Shown here one piece after another: positions 39,689 through 49,837 of a DNA stretch of 64,000 nucleotides. Source of the DNA: Tranzscheliella williamsii (taxonomy: Eukaryota > Basidiomycota > Ustilaginomycetes > Ustilaginales > Ustilaginaceae). The notes under the pieces were generated by a model. That model did no database searches and had not been told where the DNA came from. It saw nothing but the letters and a program-made list of their open reading frames with translations. The DNA lies in NCBI GenBank assembly GCA_023212725.1, contig JALBYF010000073.1:22568-86567 (forward strand), read 5' to 3'. The position numbers and the translations under genes were made by a program. Numbering within the stretch: position 1 is the stretch's first letter; each line of letters opens with the position of its first letter.

Positions 39689-40740
39689 GCTGTCAAAGGC
39701 GAGGACAGGAAGCGGGAAGGGAGTTGCTGGTGGGAAGGGAAGAGAAGACGGCGATGGAAGAGCGGGCGAAGCGCGGAGAGGACGAACGGGCCTGACGGAG
39801 AAGCACCGCGGCGATGTGGAACTAACTGCACTTTACCGAGTCTGCACTTGTCAAGAATGAGGCCTGCTCGGGAGACTACGGCCGATGTTTCGCCAAGCAA
39901 TGTGGTCTTGGGTGGCACTCGGCCTTGTGTACGAGTCTGGTCCTGCCGGAAGAAAGTGGGAGGTGTGGGGTTGCCGCGTGGGTGGAGGGCCGGCTGGAGA
40001 GGGGATAAACGGCTTGTGGCCGCGTCTTCCGAAAGGAGCACTTGAGCCGGGCGAATGCGAAAACGCGTGCAGCACTTGGCATGTCAGCCAGTCCGTATGC
40101 TGCCCGCGGGCTGACACCGCCAAACCGAGCCGGCGCAACACTGGCGCGCCCGTCGCAGTCATCTCTGTATTGGCAATTCTGCTTGCAGGACAACACCATG
40201 GGGACGCTTCCGCCCGCGTTGGGCCGGGGTCCACCCGCGATTAGCTGAGTCTGTTCGCGGTGCGCTCTGCGGCCGAAAGCGTCCGTAATTCGAGCAGGGC
40301 TGCCAACGGCGAAAGAACGCGATCCAGCTACCGTGCGAGTACAAATCCTGCGGCCCCGATCTCTATCGTGTCGACGCCAAATGGTCCTCGCCATGGCTTG
40401 GCTGCCTATCAGACGTGAGAAAGCAGAGCGCTGCACGGCACCTGTCGCGTTTTCCAAGATGTGCCCGCGCGCCGACACGGTGGCGGTGATACCACATAGT
40501 CACAGCGACAGAAATGATATATGCGGAGCTCCAGGCAAGCAACCTCCGCCCGGAAACGAGCAAGTGTGATGGTATTGAAGGTATTTGGCATCTACGTGAA
40601 CGGGGTATCAACGGAACGATGCTGCGGCGCGTCAGGCGAGCCGCAGGAGTGACGGAAGGAGCGTAGCATGTAACAGTGTGGAGAAGGGAGGCGGTGAGCC
40701 AGGAAGCGAAACTCAAAGCTGAGCGGACGATGCGACAGCA
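39689..40740. other. Intergenic: SCOT promoter and 3' flank of the membrane protein gene
   Basis: 1.05 kb. Frames on both strands are open for up to ~200 codons but have no domain and no codon pattern I trust. I see nothing else. Confidence 0.5.
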
Positions 40741-43083
40741 TCACCGGAAATTGAGCTTGATCAAGAACAAGAGCATGTCCATCAACGTGTGGACCGCGCC
40801 CCAGCCGATGGTGGGCAGCAGCTCGGGGAACTCGCGCATCTCGTCGAGGCCGAGGTTGGTGACATCCACCCGAAAGGCCATATAGCAGATCTGTCGGGCG
40901 ACAAACGAAGACAGCAGCTCGGACGCCCAGATGGCCAACGACCCCAGCATGGTAAGCTGGTAGTTGTACGGGTCGTGCTTGTTGTCGTAGGCGAAGAAGG
41001 GATACAGCTGCTGGTTGCTGCCAAAGTGGAGGATACTGACCCAGCCCAGGAAGGCCAGCATTGTCGTGTTCTGCGCCAGGTTGCGCAGATAGAAGGCCAG
41101 ACCGACGCCTTCGACATACTCCTCCCAGGACCTGGGCTCGGGGTTGAAGTACTGCACCGCGCGGTGGCAGATGCTGGACATGGACAGCGGGTACCAAATA
41201 CAGATCCAGAACGACGACAGGAGCTGAACCAGCGCGAACTGGTCGAACGAACGCAGTCGGGCAAACAGATTCCGGTAGAATATAAAGTAGACCAAGAAGT
41301 AGTAATACTTGAAAGCGAAGACGAGGGCGCGGCTGCGCACTTTGTCCTCCAAGATCCAATGCGAGACCAATGCCAGCCCATTGACGGTCAGCGTCCAGAA
41401 CGAGACATAAGCTACGCCATCCAGCCCGGTGTGCGGCAGCGTGGAGAGGTAGACCGATGCATATCCCTGACCAGCAATCAGAGCAAAGAGAGACAGACCG
41501 ATCGTGGTCATAAACCACAGGAAACGAATGTAGGAAGACGGGATACGCCGGTTCAATTGTCTCTCCAAAAACGTCTTTTGATGGTCTGTAAGGCTGTGCC
41601 GATACGTCTGGCGGCCGCTCCGCCGCAAACCAATGAAACAGACCAGCGCGGGCATAGACATGGTGGCAAAGGCCAGCCCGACCCAGAGCGTCTTGCGTTG
41701 CCACTGGATGTCTGCATCGTCGATGGTTCCTGCATCCCTGGTTGTCGCGATGGATGATGTCCACGTCTGCAAAGTTTTCGCGCTCGGCAATGTCCACAGC
41801 GATTGTGCTGCATGCTTCGAATGATCTGGCTGTGCGGGTCGATGGTTTGTCTCGGAGCCAAGCGGATCGATTTCGTGCAAGATGTAACCGACGATCAGAC
41901 TTCCCACCCAGAAAAAGGAGTACGAAGTTTTGGCGCCGAGAGCGGCCGGCCACCAGTTGAGCCTATACAAGCCGAACAGCTGTGTGATGTAGATGAGAGC
42001 TACTGCAACGTAGACACCATAGTAGAAGATAAGGAAGAACCAGAAGTTGGCATCGACTGTAAGGTGCTCGCCGCCTTCGACCGGACGTCCTGGGCTGCTC
42101 TGCTGTAACGACTGGGTTGGATTCGATTCCGGCAAAGCCATACCAGTCAGCCTGCTTGTAACAGCCCACACTGTTCCTGTCAAGGTCGGCAGACGGGAGA
42201 GTACGGCCATCATCTTGCGAGCTAGAGGAGTGGAGGTATTGACGGTGGAGTGCGAAGGGTAGCACCAGGGAGGATTGTTTGGATCTCCCGACCTGCCATC
42301 CTCGCCAGGGTTGCACCAGGGCAGATTTGGATCGTAGGGATCCGTTTTTGGAAAGGGGACGGCGCACCAAATCCAAACAACGAGACTGGGCAGGAGAGCA
42401 AGTGCGAACCAACGCTTCGACCAGCTGTCTAACCACTCTTCGACGAGTTCTCTGGAGGGACGGATGAGGTTGTGCATCCAGCTCTTGTTGGGGTTCAGCC
42501 TTTCTCTTTCCCTTTCTCGCTCCCAGTTGCGGTCATGTATGCTGGTCACGCGAATGCGCCGTGCCGGCGGTGGCGATTGAAAAGGCGAAGGGCCCAGCAA
42601 GCCTGCCTTGGATCCTCCTCTCTGGTTCGCTGCCGGCGCTATGCCCGCGCCCTGAGACGTTTGATAGAAAGAGCGGAAGCCCTGTGCGTGGTCACCCCAT
42701 CCTCCGCCACTGCGCAGCTGCCGGGAGGTCGAGCCGGTACGAGGATCCGGCGGTAAAGCTGCCGTGCGCAGACCGAGACCTACGGCAAAGCGGGTGCCAA
42801 GGCTGGTGGACGCTATTGCGTCTTGATTGGCAGCATCTCGAGACACGACTTCAGCTGCGCCCTTTCCCTTGCCCTTGTTCTTCTTTGTCTGCTTCTTGCC
42901 CCTCGAGCTGACCGCTACGTCTCTGGGGAAGGGTATGGCTCTAGCGGCCGGGCTGGATGCCAGGTTTGGCGACGCCAGTTGTTCAGGCAGATAGGCGCGG
43001 AAGCGACCTGGCTTGAGTGACCCTGCATTGTCCTGCGCCTTCCACGCGTCGTCGGACCCACCCTTTGACATGGGCGCAAACAT
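40741..43083 (-). CDS. Multi-pass membrane protein of unknown function
   Basis: 780 codons, single exon. The first ~200 residues are disordered and basic, including a KKQTKKNKGKGKG stretch and a run of Arg-Glu repeats just before the first helix. About ten hydrophobic helices follow: ~226-246, 338-360, 377-395, then a second cluster from ~470 to the C-terminus (for example TLWVGLAFATMSMPALVCFI, FLWFMTTIGLSLFALIAG, KYYYFLVYFIFYRNLFARLR, LLSSFWICIWYPLSMSS). Between helices 1 and 2 lies a Pro/Cys-containing loop with two NPPWCYP-like phrases, probably luminal. The aromatic YYYFLVYFIFYRNLF segment looks strongly constrained. I do not recognise a family name. It is not ATG9 by eye. Confidence 0.75.
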   Translation of the reverse strand: MFAPMSKGGSDDAWKAQDNAGSLKPGRFRAYLPEQLASPNLASSPAARAIPFPRDVAVSSRGKKQTKKNKGKGKGAAEVVSRDAANQDAIASTSLGTRFAVGLGLRTAALPPDPRTGSTSRQLRSGGGWGDHAQGFRSFYQTSQGAGIAPAANQRGGSKAGLLGPSPFQSPPPARRIRVTSIHDRNWERERERERLNPNKSWMHNLIRPSRELVEEWLDSWSKRWFALALLPSLVVWIWCAVPFPKTDPYDPNLPWCNPGEDGRSGDPNNPPWCYPSHSTVNTSTPLARKMMAVLSRLPTLTGTVWAVTSRLTGMALPESNPTQSLQQSSPGRPVEGGEHLTVDANFWFFLIFYYGVYVAVALIYITQLFGLYRLNWWPAALGAKTSYSFFWVGSLIVGYILHEIDPLGSETNHRPAQPDHSKHAAQSLWTLPSAKTLQTWTSSIATTRDAGTIDDADIQWQRKTLWVGLAFATMSMPALVCFIGLRRSGRQTYRHSLTDHQKTFLERQLNRRIPSSYIRFLWFMTTIGLSLFALIAGQGYASVYLSTLPHTGLDGVAYVSFWTLTVNGLALVSHWILEDKVRSRALVFAFKYYYFLVYFIFYRNLFARLRSFDQFALVQLLSSFWICIWYPLSMSSICHRAVQYFNPEPRSWEEYVEGVGLAFYLRNLAQNTTMLAFLGWVSILHFGSNQQLYPFFAYDNKHDPYNYQLTMLGSLAIWASELLSSFVARQICYMAFRVDVTNLGLDEMREFPELLPTIGWGAVHTLMDMLLFLIKLNFR

Positions 43084-43725
43084 AGCGGCAGGATCGCCGA
43101 CCTAACGTCGAACCTGCGAGGCCGAGAGGCGGGTATATGAACCAGTCTACCGTCTATAGGGCCGGTTTTGCGTGCGAAGAGAGGTGAAGGATCTACCTCA
43201 TGCTGCGCCGTCGTATGCCGAGGCGATGTTCGGCAGCTAGGCAATGTCGAGGTAAATGGCTGGTCGAAGTGAGTGAGAAAGACGAAGGAGCGTGCCCCAA
43301 CGGAATCATGTATACGCAGGTGTTGGTCTTCGAATGAGCGCTGGTGCAGCCAGTTGGCTATCAAATTAGGGTCTGATTTGAGTCTTAAATTTCCAACAAT
43401 CATCGTAGGTTGTTTCGTAATTGCGAGCTGAAGCGGTTGAAAGAGAGCACTAACAAAAGCGGTCAAGGCAGGCCCCCTTTTAATTCCGCTTACTCGTTTC
43501 CGCCCTTAAAGCTGGATAAGTCGCAGTCAACCGCTTGTAGCACTCATAACTAAGCTGTCACTTACCAAACCACTCCAAAAAGTCACGATTCCCGCCGCTT
43601 ACGCTCACCTGTCTTCCCTTTGTCCGCTGTTTCTGTCGGACTGCGTGCCGTTGTTGCGCTAAGGTGCGGCTGCTCCGAAGATGGCGGGTGAGCCGACGGT
43701 GTGTCCGACTTTGACTCGATAGGCT
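43084..43725. promoter_or_regulatory. Shared divergent region, membrane protein (-) and aprataxin-like (+)
   Basis: 642 bp, no other gene. A short ATG-led frame at 43681 stops after 13 codons. It could be an upstream ORF, or a first exon if the GTGTGT at 43699 were spliced, which I do not favour. Confidence 0.45.
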
Positions 43726-44622
43726 TTGCTACGCCTGCTAGGCAACCGCATCGAGGACTTGGCGGTGGAGCCGATGATGGCCAAGTGGGATCAGGCGCTG
43801 GTGCGGATCGCTTCGGCGGCCGATCCGCGCCAGCTCCCAACGACGGACCGGATGCTGTTTTGGGACGACCGCACGGTGACCATCTACGATGCGTTTCCCA
43901 AGGCCAAGTACCACTTTCTCGTGCTGCCCAGGATTCCGTTTCGATCTCAACGGACCGCGATGCCGGGCAGCGATGGAGCGGCGCCGGTGCTGAGGGCGGC
44001 GGGGGGGAAGCTGAGTCTGGGGACGACATCGTCGAGCCTTGTGCCGGCGAGCCACATGAGGAGCGTTTCGGAGCTGCTGGCGAGTCCGTATGCCGGCGAG
44101 GTGCTGGAGGCGGTGCGCGCTGCCAGCCAGAAAGCGTGCGACTATATCCGGACAGACATGCGCCAGCGCTACGGGACAGAGTGGCCCGTGGAGTGCGCCT
44201 TCCACGCAGTGCCCAGCATGGCCCACCTGCACCTGCACGTTATCTCGACCGACTTGGTCTCGCCGCGGCTGAAGCACAAGAAGCACTACCTCTCCTTCCA
44301 TCCGCGCGCTGGATTTGCGCTGCCCCTCACCGACGTCGAGGCACTGGTGCGCGACCGCCGCACCGCACTCCCCCGCCCGCCCCACGCGTACGAAGAGCTC
44401 CTCAAGGGCCCCCTCTCCAGCCACCACACCGGCCAGCTCTTCCGCTTCATGCCAGACCTCACCGCACACCTCGACGCATACTGGCACACCCACACGCTCC
44501 CACGCAGCACTCCCCCTCTCACCCCCGCCGGGCACAGTTCCACATCCTCAAGCGCCAAGCGCCCTCGCTCACCCCCCTCGAACCCCTCCTCCGACTCCGA
44601 ACCCTGCTTGCCCCTCAAATAG
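43726..44622 (+). CDS. HNT3: Aprataxin-like DNA 5'-AMP hydrolase (HNT3)
   Basis: 298 codons from 43726; Met codons at 43774 and 43777 are equally plausible starts, since similarity begins at AKWDQALVRI. HIT-family features: VTIYDAFPKAKYHFLVLPR, and the histidine triad HLHLHVIS with His167, His169 and His171. The aprataxin-specific context is FHAVPSMAHLHLHV and LKHKKHYLSFHP. Aprataxin removes 5'-AMP from abortive DNA-ligation ends. The C-terminal zinc finger, normally two Cys, then His and His/Glu, aligns with PLSSHHTGQLFRFMPDLTAH but has Ser232 and Thr235 where the two cysteines should be. A Ser/Pro-rich tail follows. The catalytic core looks intact; DNA-end binding may differ. Confidence 0.88.
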   Translation: MLRLLGNRIEDLAVEPMMAKWDQALVRIASAADPRQLPTTDRMLFWDDRTVTIYDAFPKAKYHFLVLPRIPFRSQRTAMPGSDGAAPVLRAAGGKLSLGTTSSSLVPASHMRSVSELLASPYAGEVLEAVRAASQKACDYIRTDMRQRYGTEWPVECAFHAVPSMAHLHLHVISTDLVSPRLKHKKHYLSFHPRAGFALPLTDVEALVRDRRTALPRPPHAYEELLKGPLSSHHTGQLFRFMPDLTAHLDAYWHTHTLPRSTPPLTPAGHSSTSSSAKRPRSPPSNPSSDSEPCLPLK

Positions 44623-45659
44623 CACCCTCACCGCCCTCACCACCCCGCACCACCTTCCCGCTTACCCCGGCCGCAATCACCCGTATGGGCAGGTCAAGCC
44701 ACCGTCAGCTCGCGTGCTGAGAACGGAGACTACGCTATGCTCGAGTAAAACGTCGATGCGTAGCAGCCTCGCATGACACTCTAAGCACACACCACGGCGT
44801 GGATTGAAAGATACATGCGAATGCCAATCAATGGTTGCGATGACTACCACCTGCTGCGGGTGCGTGCCCGCGCAGGTCGTGGGTATGACAATGCAGTGGT
44901 GGCTACGCGAGAGGGCCGACCACTGCGTGCGAAACCTGGGGACACGTACAAAGTTAATGTCGAAAAAGTACAGCGGGGGCGGGGGGAGGGGAGCTTAGTG
45001 TGCGGTGCATAACCAGACCAGTGTAACGGTCAGAGTGGCTGTGAGATCGTACGACATCCAGCGGCAAGGTCGAGCTCTGGGGGCCGAACCATCTCTGAAG
45101 TCATGAACCGGCAAGGTCCGACCATGATATGATACGGAGCGGTGCAAGTCTCTCTGGCCGTGCCAGATAACGCCTTGTGCGCATCGTGAACCCCATGACA
45201 AAAACTTTGGAAGCAGGAATCCCGTCTTGAAGGGTAATCTTGACTTAACGAGTCAGAGCAGACAACGTAGGGGAAGGAGGTAGAGGGTGCGACGTCGAAG
45301 ATTGACCAAAGGCTATCGCTTTGACATCGAGTGCGTGTGCGCCGTCGTCCGCGGACGCGACGCTCGGTAGACACCGGGGAAGACTGCGACGGACCCGCAA
45401 CAGCAGAGGCGGCGGTCATCGCAGGAGACTGAAAAGAATTGGCAGAAAATGGTTGGTGCACCTCAAATGAGGTGTCAAGAGAAAGAGGTCGGTTGAGGAG
45501 TTTTGAAACGACGCTTGAAACTTGAGGGCGTATGAGAGCAGAGTCGTGTCGAAAGGTCTGGTAGATAGTTAGATTGGCGACGTGCGCAACCTGTCTAAAC
45601 CATGCTGGTATTCGACAACGAGACCAATTCGGCGACACGCTCGAGAAACGGGTACGTTC
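44623..45659. other. Convergent intergenic region between HNT3 (+) and eIF1 (-)
   Basis: 1.04 kb with no recognised gene. It contains a G-rich run at 44974-44992 (five, six and four Gs with single-base gaps) that could form a quadruplex. The remainder looks like 3' flank. Confidence 0.5.
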
Positions 45660-46115
45660 TTAGAAACCGTGGATCTTGACGAGGTTCCTGTTGACAACGT
45701 TCTCGGTGACGATGAAAGTGGCCACCTTCTGTCTCTGGTCGCCCTGAAGCTGGATGACCTGGCCGAGATCGTCGTCGTCAACGAGAGTGCCGTTGCATGC
45801 GAACTCTTTCTTGAAAGCCTTTAGGAGCTTTTTCTGGTCACACTCTGTGGCGTGATTCGGGCAAAGAGCAATGGCAACAGGTCAGTTTGTGCTGCAGCAA
45901 AGCGGCCTTAGGCGCATACGCCGGCCTTGGCATCGAGAGCAGTCAGGGGAAAACTTACCTTTGGGGAGTCCCTGAAGAGTAGTGAGGGTCTTTCGTCCGT
46001 TCCGCTGCTGGATACGGATGTGGACATAACCTTGTTCCTGCTGCTTGGTATCCTGCTTAGACTCGTCGCCGATATCGGCAAAGGGATCGTAACTGGAAAG
46101 GTTTTGAACACTCAT
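45660..46115 (-). CDS. SUI1: Translation initiation factor eIF1 (SUI1)
   Basis: Exon 1 is 46115-45959 and exon 2 is 45844-45660; the intron 45958-45845 (GTAAGT...CACAG) splits the Glu codon after GLPK. The joined protein has 113 residues, exactly the usual size. It starts MSVQNLSSYDPFADIGDES and has GYVHIRIQQRNGRKTLTTLQ, KKLLKAFKKEFACNGT and GQVIQLQGDQRQKV, ending KIHGF. eIF1 binds the 40S P-site platform and enforces start-codon selection. The intron is the only one in the gene. Confidence 0.97.
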
Positions 46116-47164
46116 AAGCTAGTTGCAGTCGGCGGTGTATCAGGAGCAGGACCTGACGGGTTTGAAAGCAGTAAGTAGAAGAGGGGTGGTGATAACGAGA
46201 GAGGAAAGAGTGGCGTGAGTGATGGGGGAGATGAGGCTATGTGAGAGATGGGGCTGGGGAAAGGCTGGTACTTTGACGGTCTAGAGCTTTCAGCGGACCA
46301 ATGACCTGCAAACAGGGGGCAGCACAGGCGAAGCGGCTGAGCCGTATGCCTGCAAAGCTGCGCAATCGCTATCAAATGTGACGAACCGAATTTTAAGACC
46401 GAGGTTCAACAGTTTGAAAAATCGGTCGAGCCGGTGTAACGGCGCTATACAACCAGCATGCTTCAATTAGACCGGAATGTAACGCTGGCTCTGACGTGAG
46501 CTTTCGATCGTCTTCTATCTCCTTGTACTTCTTCGCCACCGAAATTGTAATCCAGCTTGTGAACCATGGCGCAGCTTGCCCTACATCAACGGCCGCAGTT
46601 GGGAATTATGGCTATGTTAGGTCAGCGTCCGATCTCGTCACCTTGGGTTGGTGTGACAACGAATGCAGACTGAGCCACATGGACAAGACCAGGTAAATGA
46701 AGGATGCAAACTGGCCGGAGAAGCGTATCAGGTCACAGGCGGCGTATGACTGCTAGTGTGACGATTCGTCAACCCAAAAGTTTGTAAGACTACAGTGAAG
46801 TAAGGTACAGTGCATGTGTGCGGGGCCTTTGCTGCTTCCAAACAGAGGCTTACCATAGGATGTCCATCGTGTACACGGCGGGTACAACGTAGACAAAGTG
46901 CCTCAGGGCTCGGCTTTGCGTGTATAATCGAGACGGGGCTTACATGGTACATATTGCTGCTAGACCGTTCACCAGTTAAAGATACGAGGAAAGAAAGGAT
47001 TTGTAACCGTTGATTTTACTCACGCCTGCTTCAATGATGTGCGGCAGTGATACCAAGATAGGCTAGGAAGAGAGGGCTAGTCTTTGGCAAAACGCCGTTG
47101 CCACGTCAGACTTGCAGTCTGAAATATGGACGTAGCAATTGCCCACCTGGGTTTGTTGATATGT
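46116..47164. other. Intergenic: eIF1 promoter and WC-2 3' flank
   Basis: 1.05 kb. The first ~250 bp are purine-rich on the plus strand (CT-rich in eIF1 sense), typical leader sequence. Nothing else recognised. Confidence 0.5.
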
Positions 47165-49837
47165 TTATTGATGTTCGTCGAAAGATTGCCGGTTGGGGAA
47201 GCCAGCAGGCGGTGGTTTCATCATCCCGCTCATGTTCATACCGGACATAGAACCGAGTGACGCCCTAGGAATGTTTTGCAACTGACCGCTATCAGCTCTG
47301 GCAAAAGGATGGGGCTGGCCGAGGGGTCCATGATGGCCTTGCTGCATCATGTGACTGCCGCCACTGCTCCCAGGCGTCAGCAAGGCGCCGGAAGCCATAT
47401 TCGGGTCGCCGCCCTTTCGCTTAACCTTTTTAGCCCAGCGCAGTCCGCAGGCATTACATAGCGTCTTTGGACCCAAGGGACCTTTTCGCCATTCGGGCGA
47501 ATCAACCCTGCCGCAGTCTGTGCAAACATGATCCCCGTCGTCTTGCTTGGGCTTCTTCTTGCGACGTGCTTCGTCAGCAGAACTGCCTCCAAAAGCAGTT
47601 CCAAACAGGGGGTTCTTGTTCGAGCTTTCGACTTCATCATCTGACTCGTCCTGAGTAGACACTCCGAGTCCTGCCAGCGCCTCGTCACGAGCGCTGTTGT
47701 TACGCAACAGCGGACTAGTCGGGTGCGATCCATACGAAGCTTGACGTGACCCATGACCACCCGGAGCGATCGAAGCATTTGTCACGTTGCGACCATCAGG
47801 TCCCGCTGTGGGAGCATCGAACAGGATTTGACCTTGAGGATGCCACCCTGATTGAGCCTCCAAATCCTGCTTGAGTAAGTCGGGATTATATGCGACGGAA
47901 TGTTCATTCCGGTTCTGTTCGTGGTCAGGACTACTCAAATCCATATCGGCAACTAGGAGACGTAGCTTCTCATTCTCGAGTTTGAGCTCAAGAAAAGAGT
48001 CCAGCATGCTTGTGTTCTTGCTGGGATAGGGTCGAGCCGAACAAAAGAAGCATTGTAACTGACCACGCGAGCTGCTGCTGGTTTCCGTCGCCGGCGTCTG
48101 CAAGGACTGCTCCCGGCTAAGGGCGTGTGTGCCCTGGTGTGAACTAGAACTCGAAAGACTGTTGGACATCTCCTCCGGCTTGAATTGGCCCTTTTGTGCC
48201 GTGTCTTGGCTGTATATATCCATGGTCTCGGGGGTCAGATCTTCCATCTTGACACCGTCCGCTGAGCCTAAAGCAGCGCCGAGCGGCTCAGGCGGAAAAT
48301 AGGGATGTCCAGTGGCTTCGAAAACGATGTAGTCACCTTCACGCGTCAAGGCATTGGCATGCTCTGATTCGCCACTTGCTTTGTTCCGCTTGTCCTCGGC
48401 AGTGTCACCAGCTGAGGAGTCATTGTCAACGGCGCTCCCGTCACCTTTGGAAGGGGTAAACTCTTTTGGCTTTGTTCTGAAGCGGTAGTAAGTCAGTAAT
48501 TCACCCTTACTGGACCGCATCCTGTCGATTTCTCGTTCTACAGAGGCGATATCCTGAGGATGTACGAGATCTGTGAGCTTTTTCCCTTTGATCTCTTCGC
48601 TCTTCCAGCCGGTTAGACCGAAGACACTTGGACTTGCAAAGAGGATGGTTCCCTCGGCATCGAGGACGTGAACGAAGTCAAGCAGCTCCTCCACCACACG
48701 ACCTGTCCAACCTTTTCTCTTGGTGAAGTCGGTAGCAGCCGACGACCCACTGGCACTGACATCAACGCCACGTAGGATCTGACTGCCAAGACCGGGTGGA
48801 TGACTGGCAGCATGGCCGCCCATTGAGGGGAGCACCTGTGAACCCACGTAAAAATGGTTTGTAGCCTGGTTACCAAGGAACGGCGGGTGACCTTGGGAGG
48901 AGCTGGTTGTGATCGCAAAACTGCCCTGGGAATTTGGTCCGACGTCAACATGGCTGGAAGATTTGGCACCGAACCCAGAGCCATCCACTTCGGACCCGCT
49001 TCGTGACCTTCTGTGACGCATTGGTGGTCGTGATGGGGGTGTCTGATGACTCTGATGGCCGTAGGGCGTGGATGTGGGGGTTTCGAAGTTGCCAGAAGCC
49101 ATACCACTACCACTGCTGCTTGGCATGTGCATCAAGCCGGGTCTTGACCCAGGCTGCATCAACAGGGTGTTATGCTGAGGCGTGGCTGTAAAGGTCATGC
49201 GCCGTCGTCTGTTTTGTGCCGCATCAGCACCATTGGATGCGGGTGCCTCAGTATCATAGTCGGTCGTTCTACCGTCAAAACCGGTATTAGAGGGTGGCTG
49301 GAGGGGGAAATTACCAGCCATTACGCCGCTCGACCCGAAGCCGCCGTCTCTGTTGCCAAAGGAATCAAAGCATTGTCCTGCATTATCCCCACCATCATTC
49401 TGCGCAAGTACGGCGTTTGTAACTTGCGGGAGGCTTCCAGGAGCTTGCGTTGCATTACTATGGCTGAAACCCAAGTGGCCGTAGGCTGCGGCGGCTGCGG
49501 CAGCTGCAGCCGGATCGAGGCTCGTCCCGTTCGACATAATCTGGAATTGTTGGCCACTGTCGCTGCTTCCATTGGCCAGATGGCTACCAGTCGGTCCTTG
49601 CTGTATGTGCATGCCTGGCGGTTGTTGCATTATCATTCCGCCAGTGTTGGAGGGGGTCGACTGCGTCGAGGAACCGGATCCGTACTGTGAGAAGGCCGAG
49701 GCTGCTTGGCCGCCTTGCAAGCCTTGCGAGTACATCGGATTCATGAAGACTTGAGGCATATTGGTACCATCTGCGCTAAAGTTGCCCGATGTGTTTTGCT
49801 GTTGTGCAGCGGCGGTAGACCAGTTTCCGCTCTGCAT
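47165..49837 (-). CDS. WC-2: White collar 2-like GATA/PAS transcription factor
   Basis: 890 codons, single exon. The N-terminal ~350 residues are Gln/Ser/Gly-rich with a poly-Ala run, plausible activation domain. A PAS domain lies at ~374-460 (LDFVHVLDAEGTILFASPSV, LTGWKSEEIKGKKLTDLVHP). A GATA-type zinc finger lies at ~770-815, CTDCGRVDSPEWRKGPLGPK followed by TLCNACGLRWAK. Its 18-residue loop (CX2CX18CX2C) and single PAS fit WC-2 and not the multi-PAS, LOV-bearing WC-1. WC-2 partners the blue-light receptor WC-1 and binds light-responsive promoters. No LOV cysteine motif is present here. The gene has a 2.9-kb upstream region, long for this window. Confidence 0.93.
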   Translation of the reverse strand: MQSGNWSTAAAQQQNTSGNFSADGTNMPQVFMNPMYSQGLQGGQAASAFSQYGSGSSTQSTPSNTGGMIMQQPPGMHIQQGPTGSHLANGSSDSGQQFQIMSNGTSLDPAAAAAAAAAYGHLGFSHSNATQAPGSLPQVTNAVLAQNDGGDNAGQCFDSFGNRDGGFGSSGVMAGNFPLQPPSNTGFDGRTTDYDTEAPASNGADAAQNRRRRMTFTATPQHNTLLMQPGSRPGLMHMPSSSGSGMASGNFETPTSTPYGHQSHQTPPSRPPMRHRRSRSGSEVDGSGFGAKSSSHVDVGPNSQGSFAITTSSSQGHPPFLGNQATNHFYVGSQVLPSMGGHAASHPPGLGSQILRGVDVSASGSSAATDFTKRKGWTGRVVEELLDFVHVLDAEGTILFASPSVFGLTGWKSEEIKGKKLTDLVHPQDIASVEREIDRMRSSKGELLTYYRFRTKPKEFTPSKGDGSAVDNDSSAGDTAEDKRNKASGESEHANALTREGDYIVFEATGHPYFPPEPLGAALGSADGVKMEDLTPETMDIYSQDTAQKGQFKPEEMSNSLSSSSSHQGTHALSREQSLQTPATETSSSSRGQLQCFFCSARPYPSKNTSMLDSFLELKLENEKLRLLVADMDLSSPDHEQNRNEHSVAYNPDLLKQDLEAQSGWHPQGQILFDAPTAGPDGRNVTNASIAPGGHGSRQASYGSHPTSPLLRNNSARDEALAGLGVSTQDESDDEVESSNKNPLFGTAFGGSSADEARRKKKPKQDDGDHVCTDCGRVDSPEWRKGPLGPKTLCNACGLRWAKKVKRKGGDPNMASGALLTPGSSGGSHMMQQGHHGPLGQPHPFARADSGQLQNIPRASLGSMSGMNMSGMMKPPPAGFPNRQSFDEHQ

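Noticed and set aside
38060..40045. 661-codon frame antisense to SCOT
   Set aside because: The longest shadow frame in the window. Its composition is the complement of SCOT codons and it runs into non-coding sequence without a domain.
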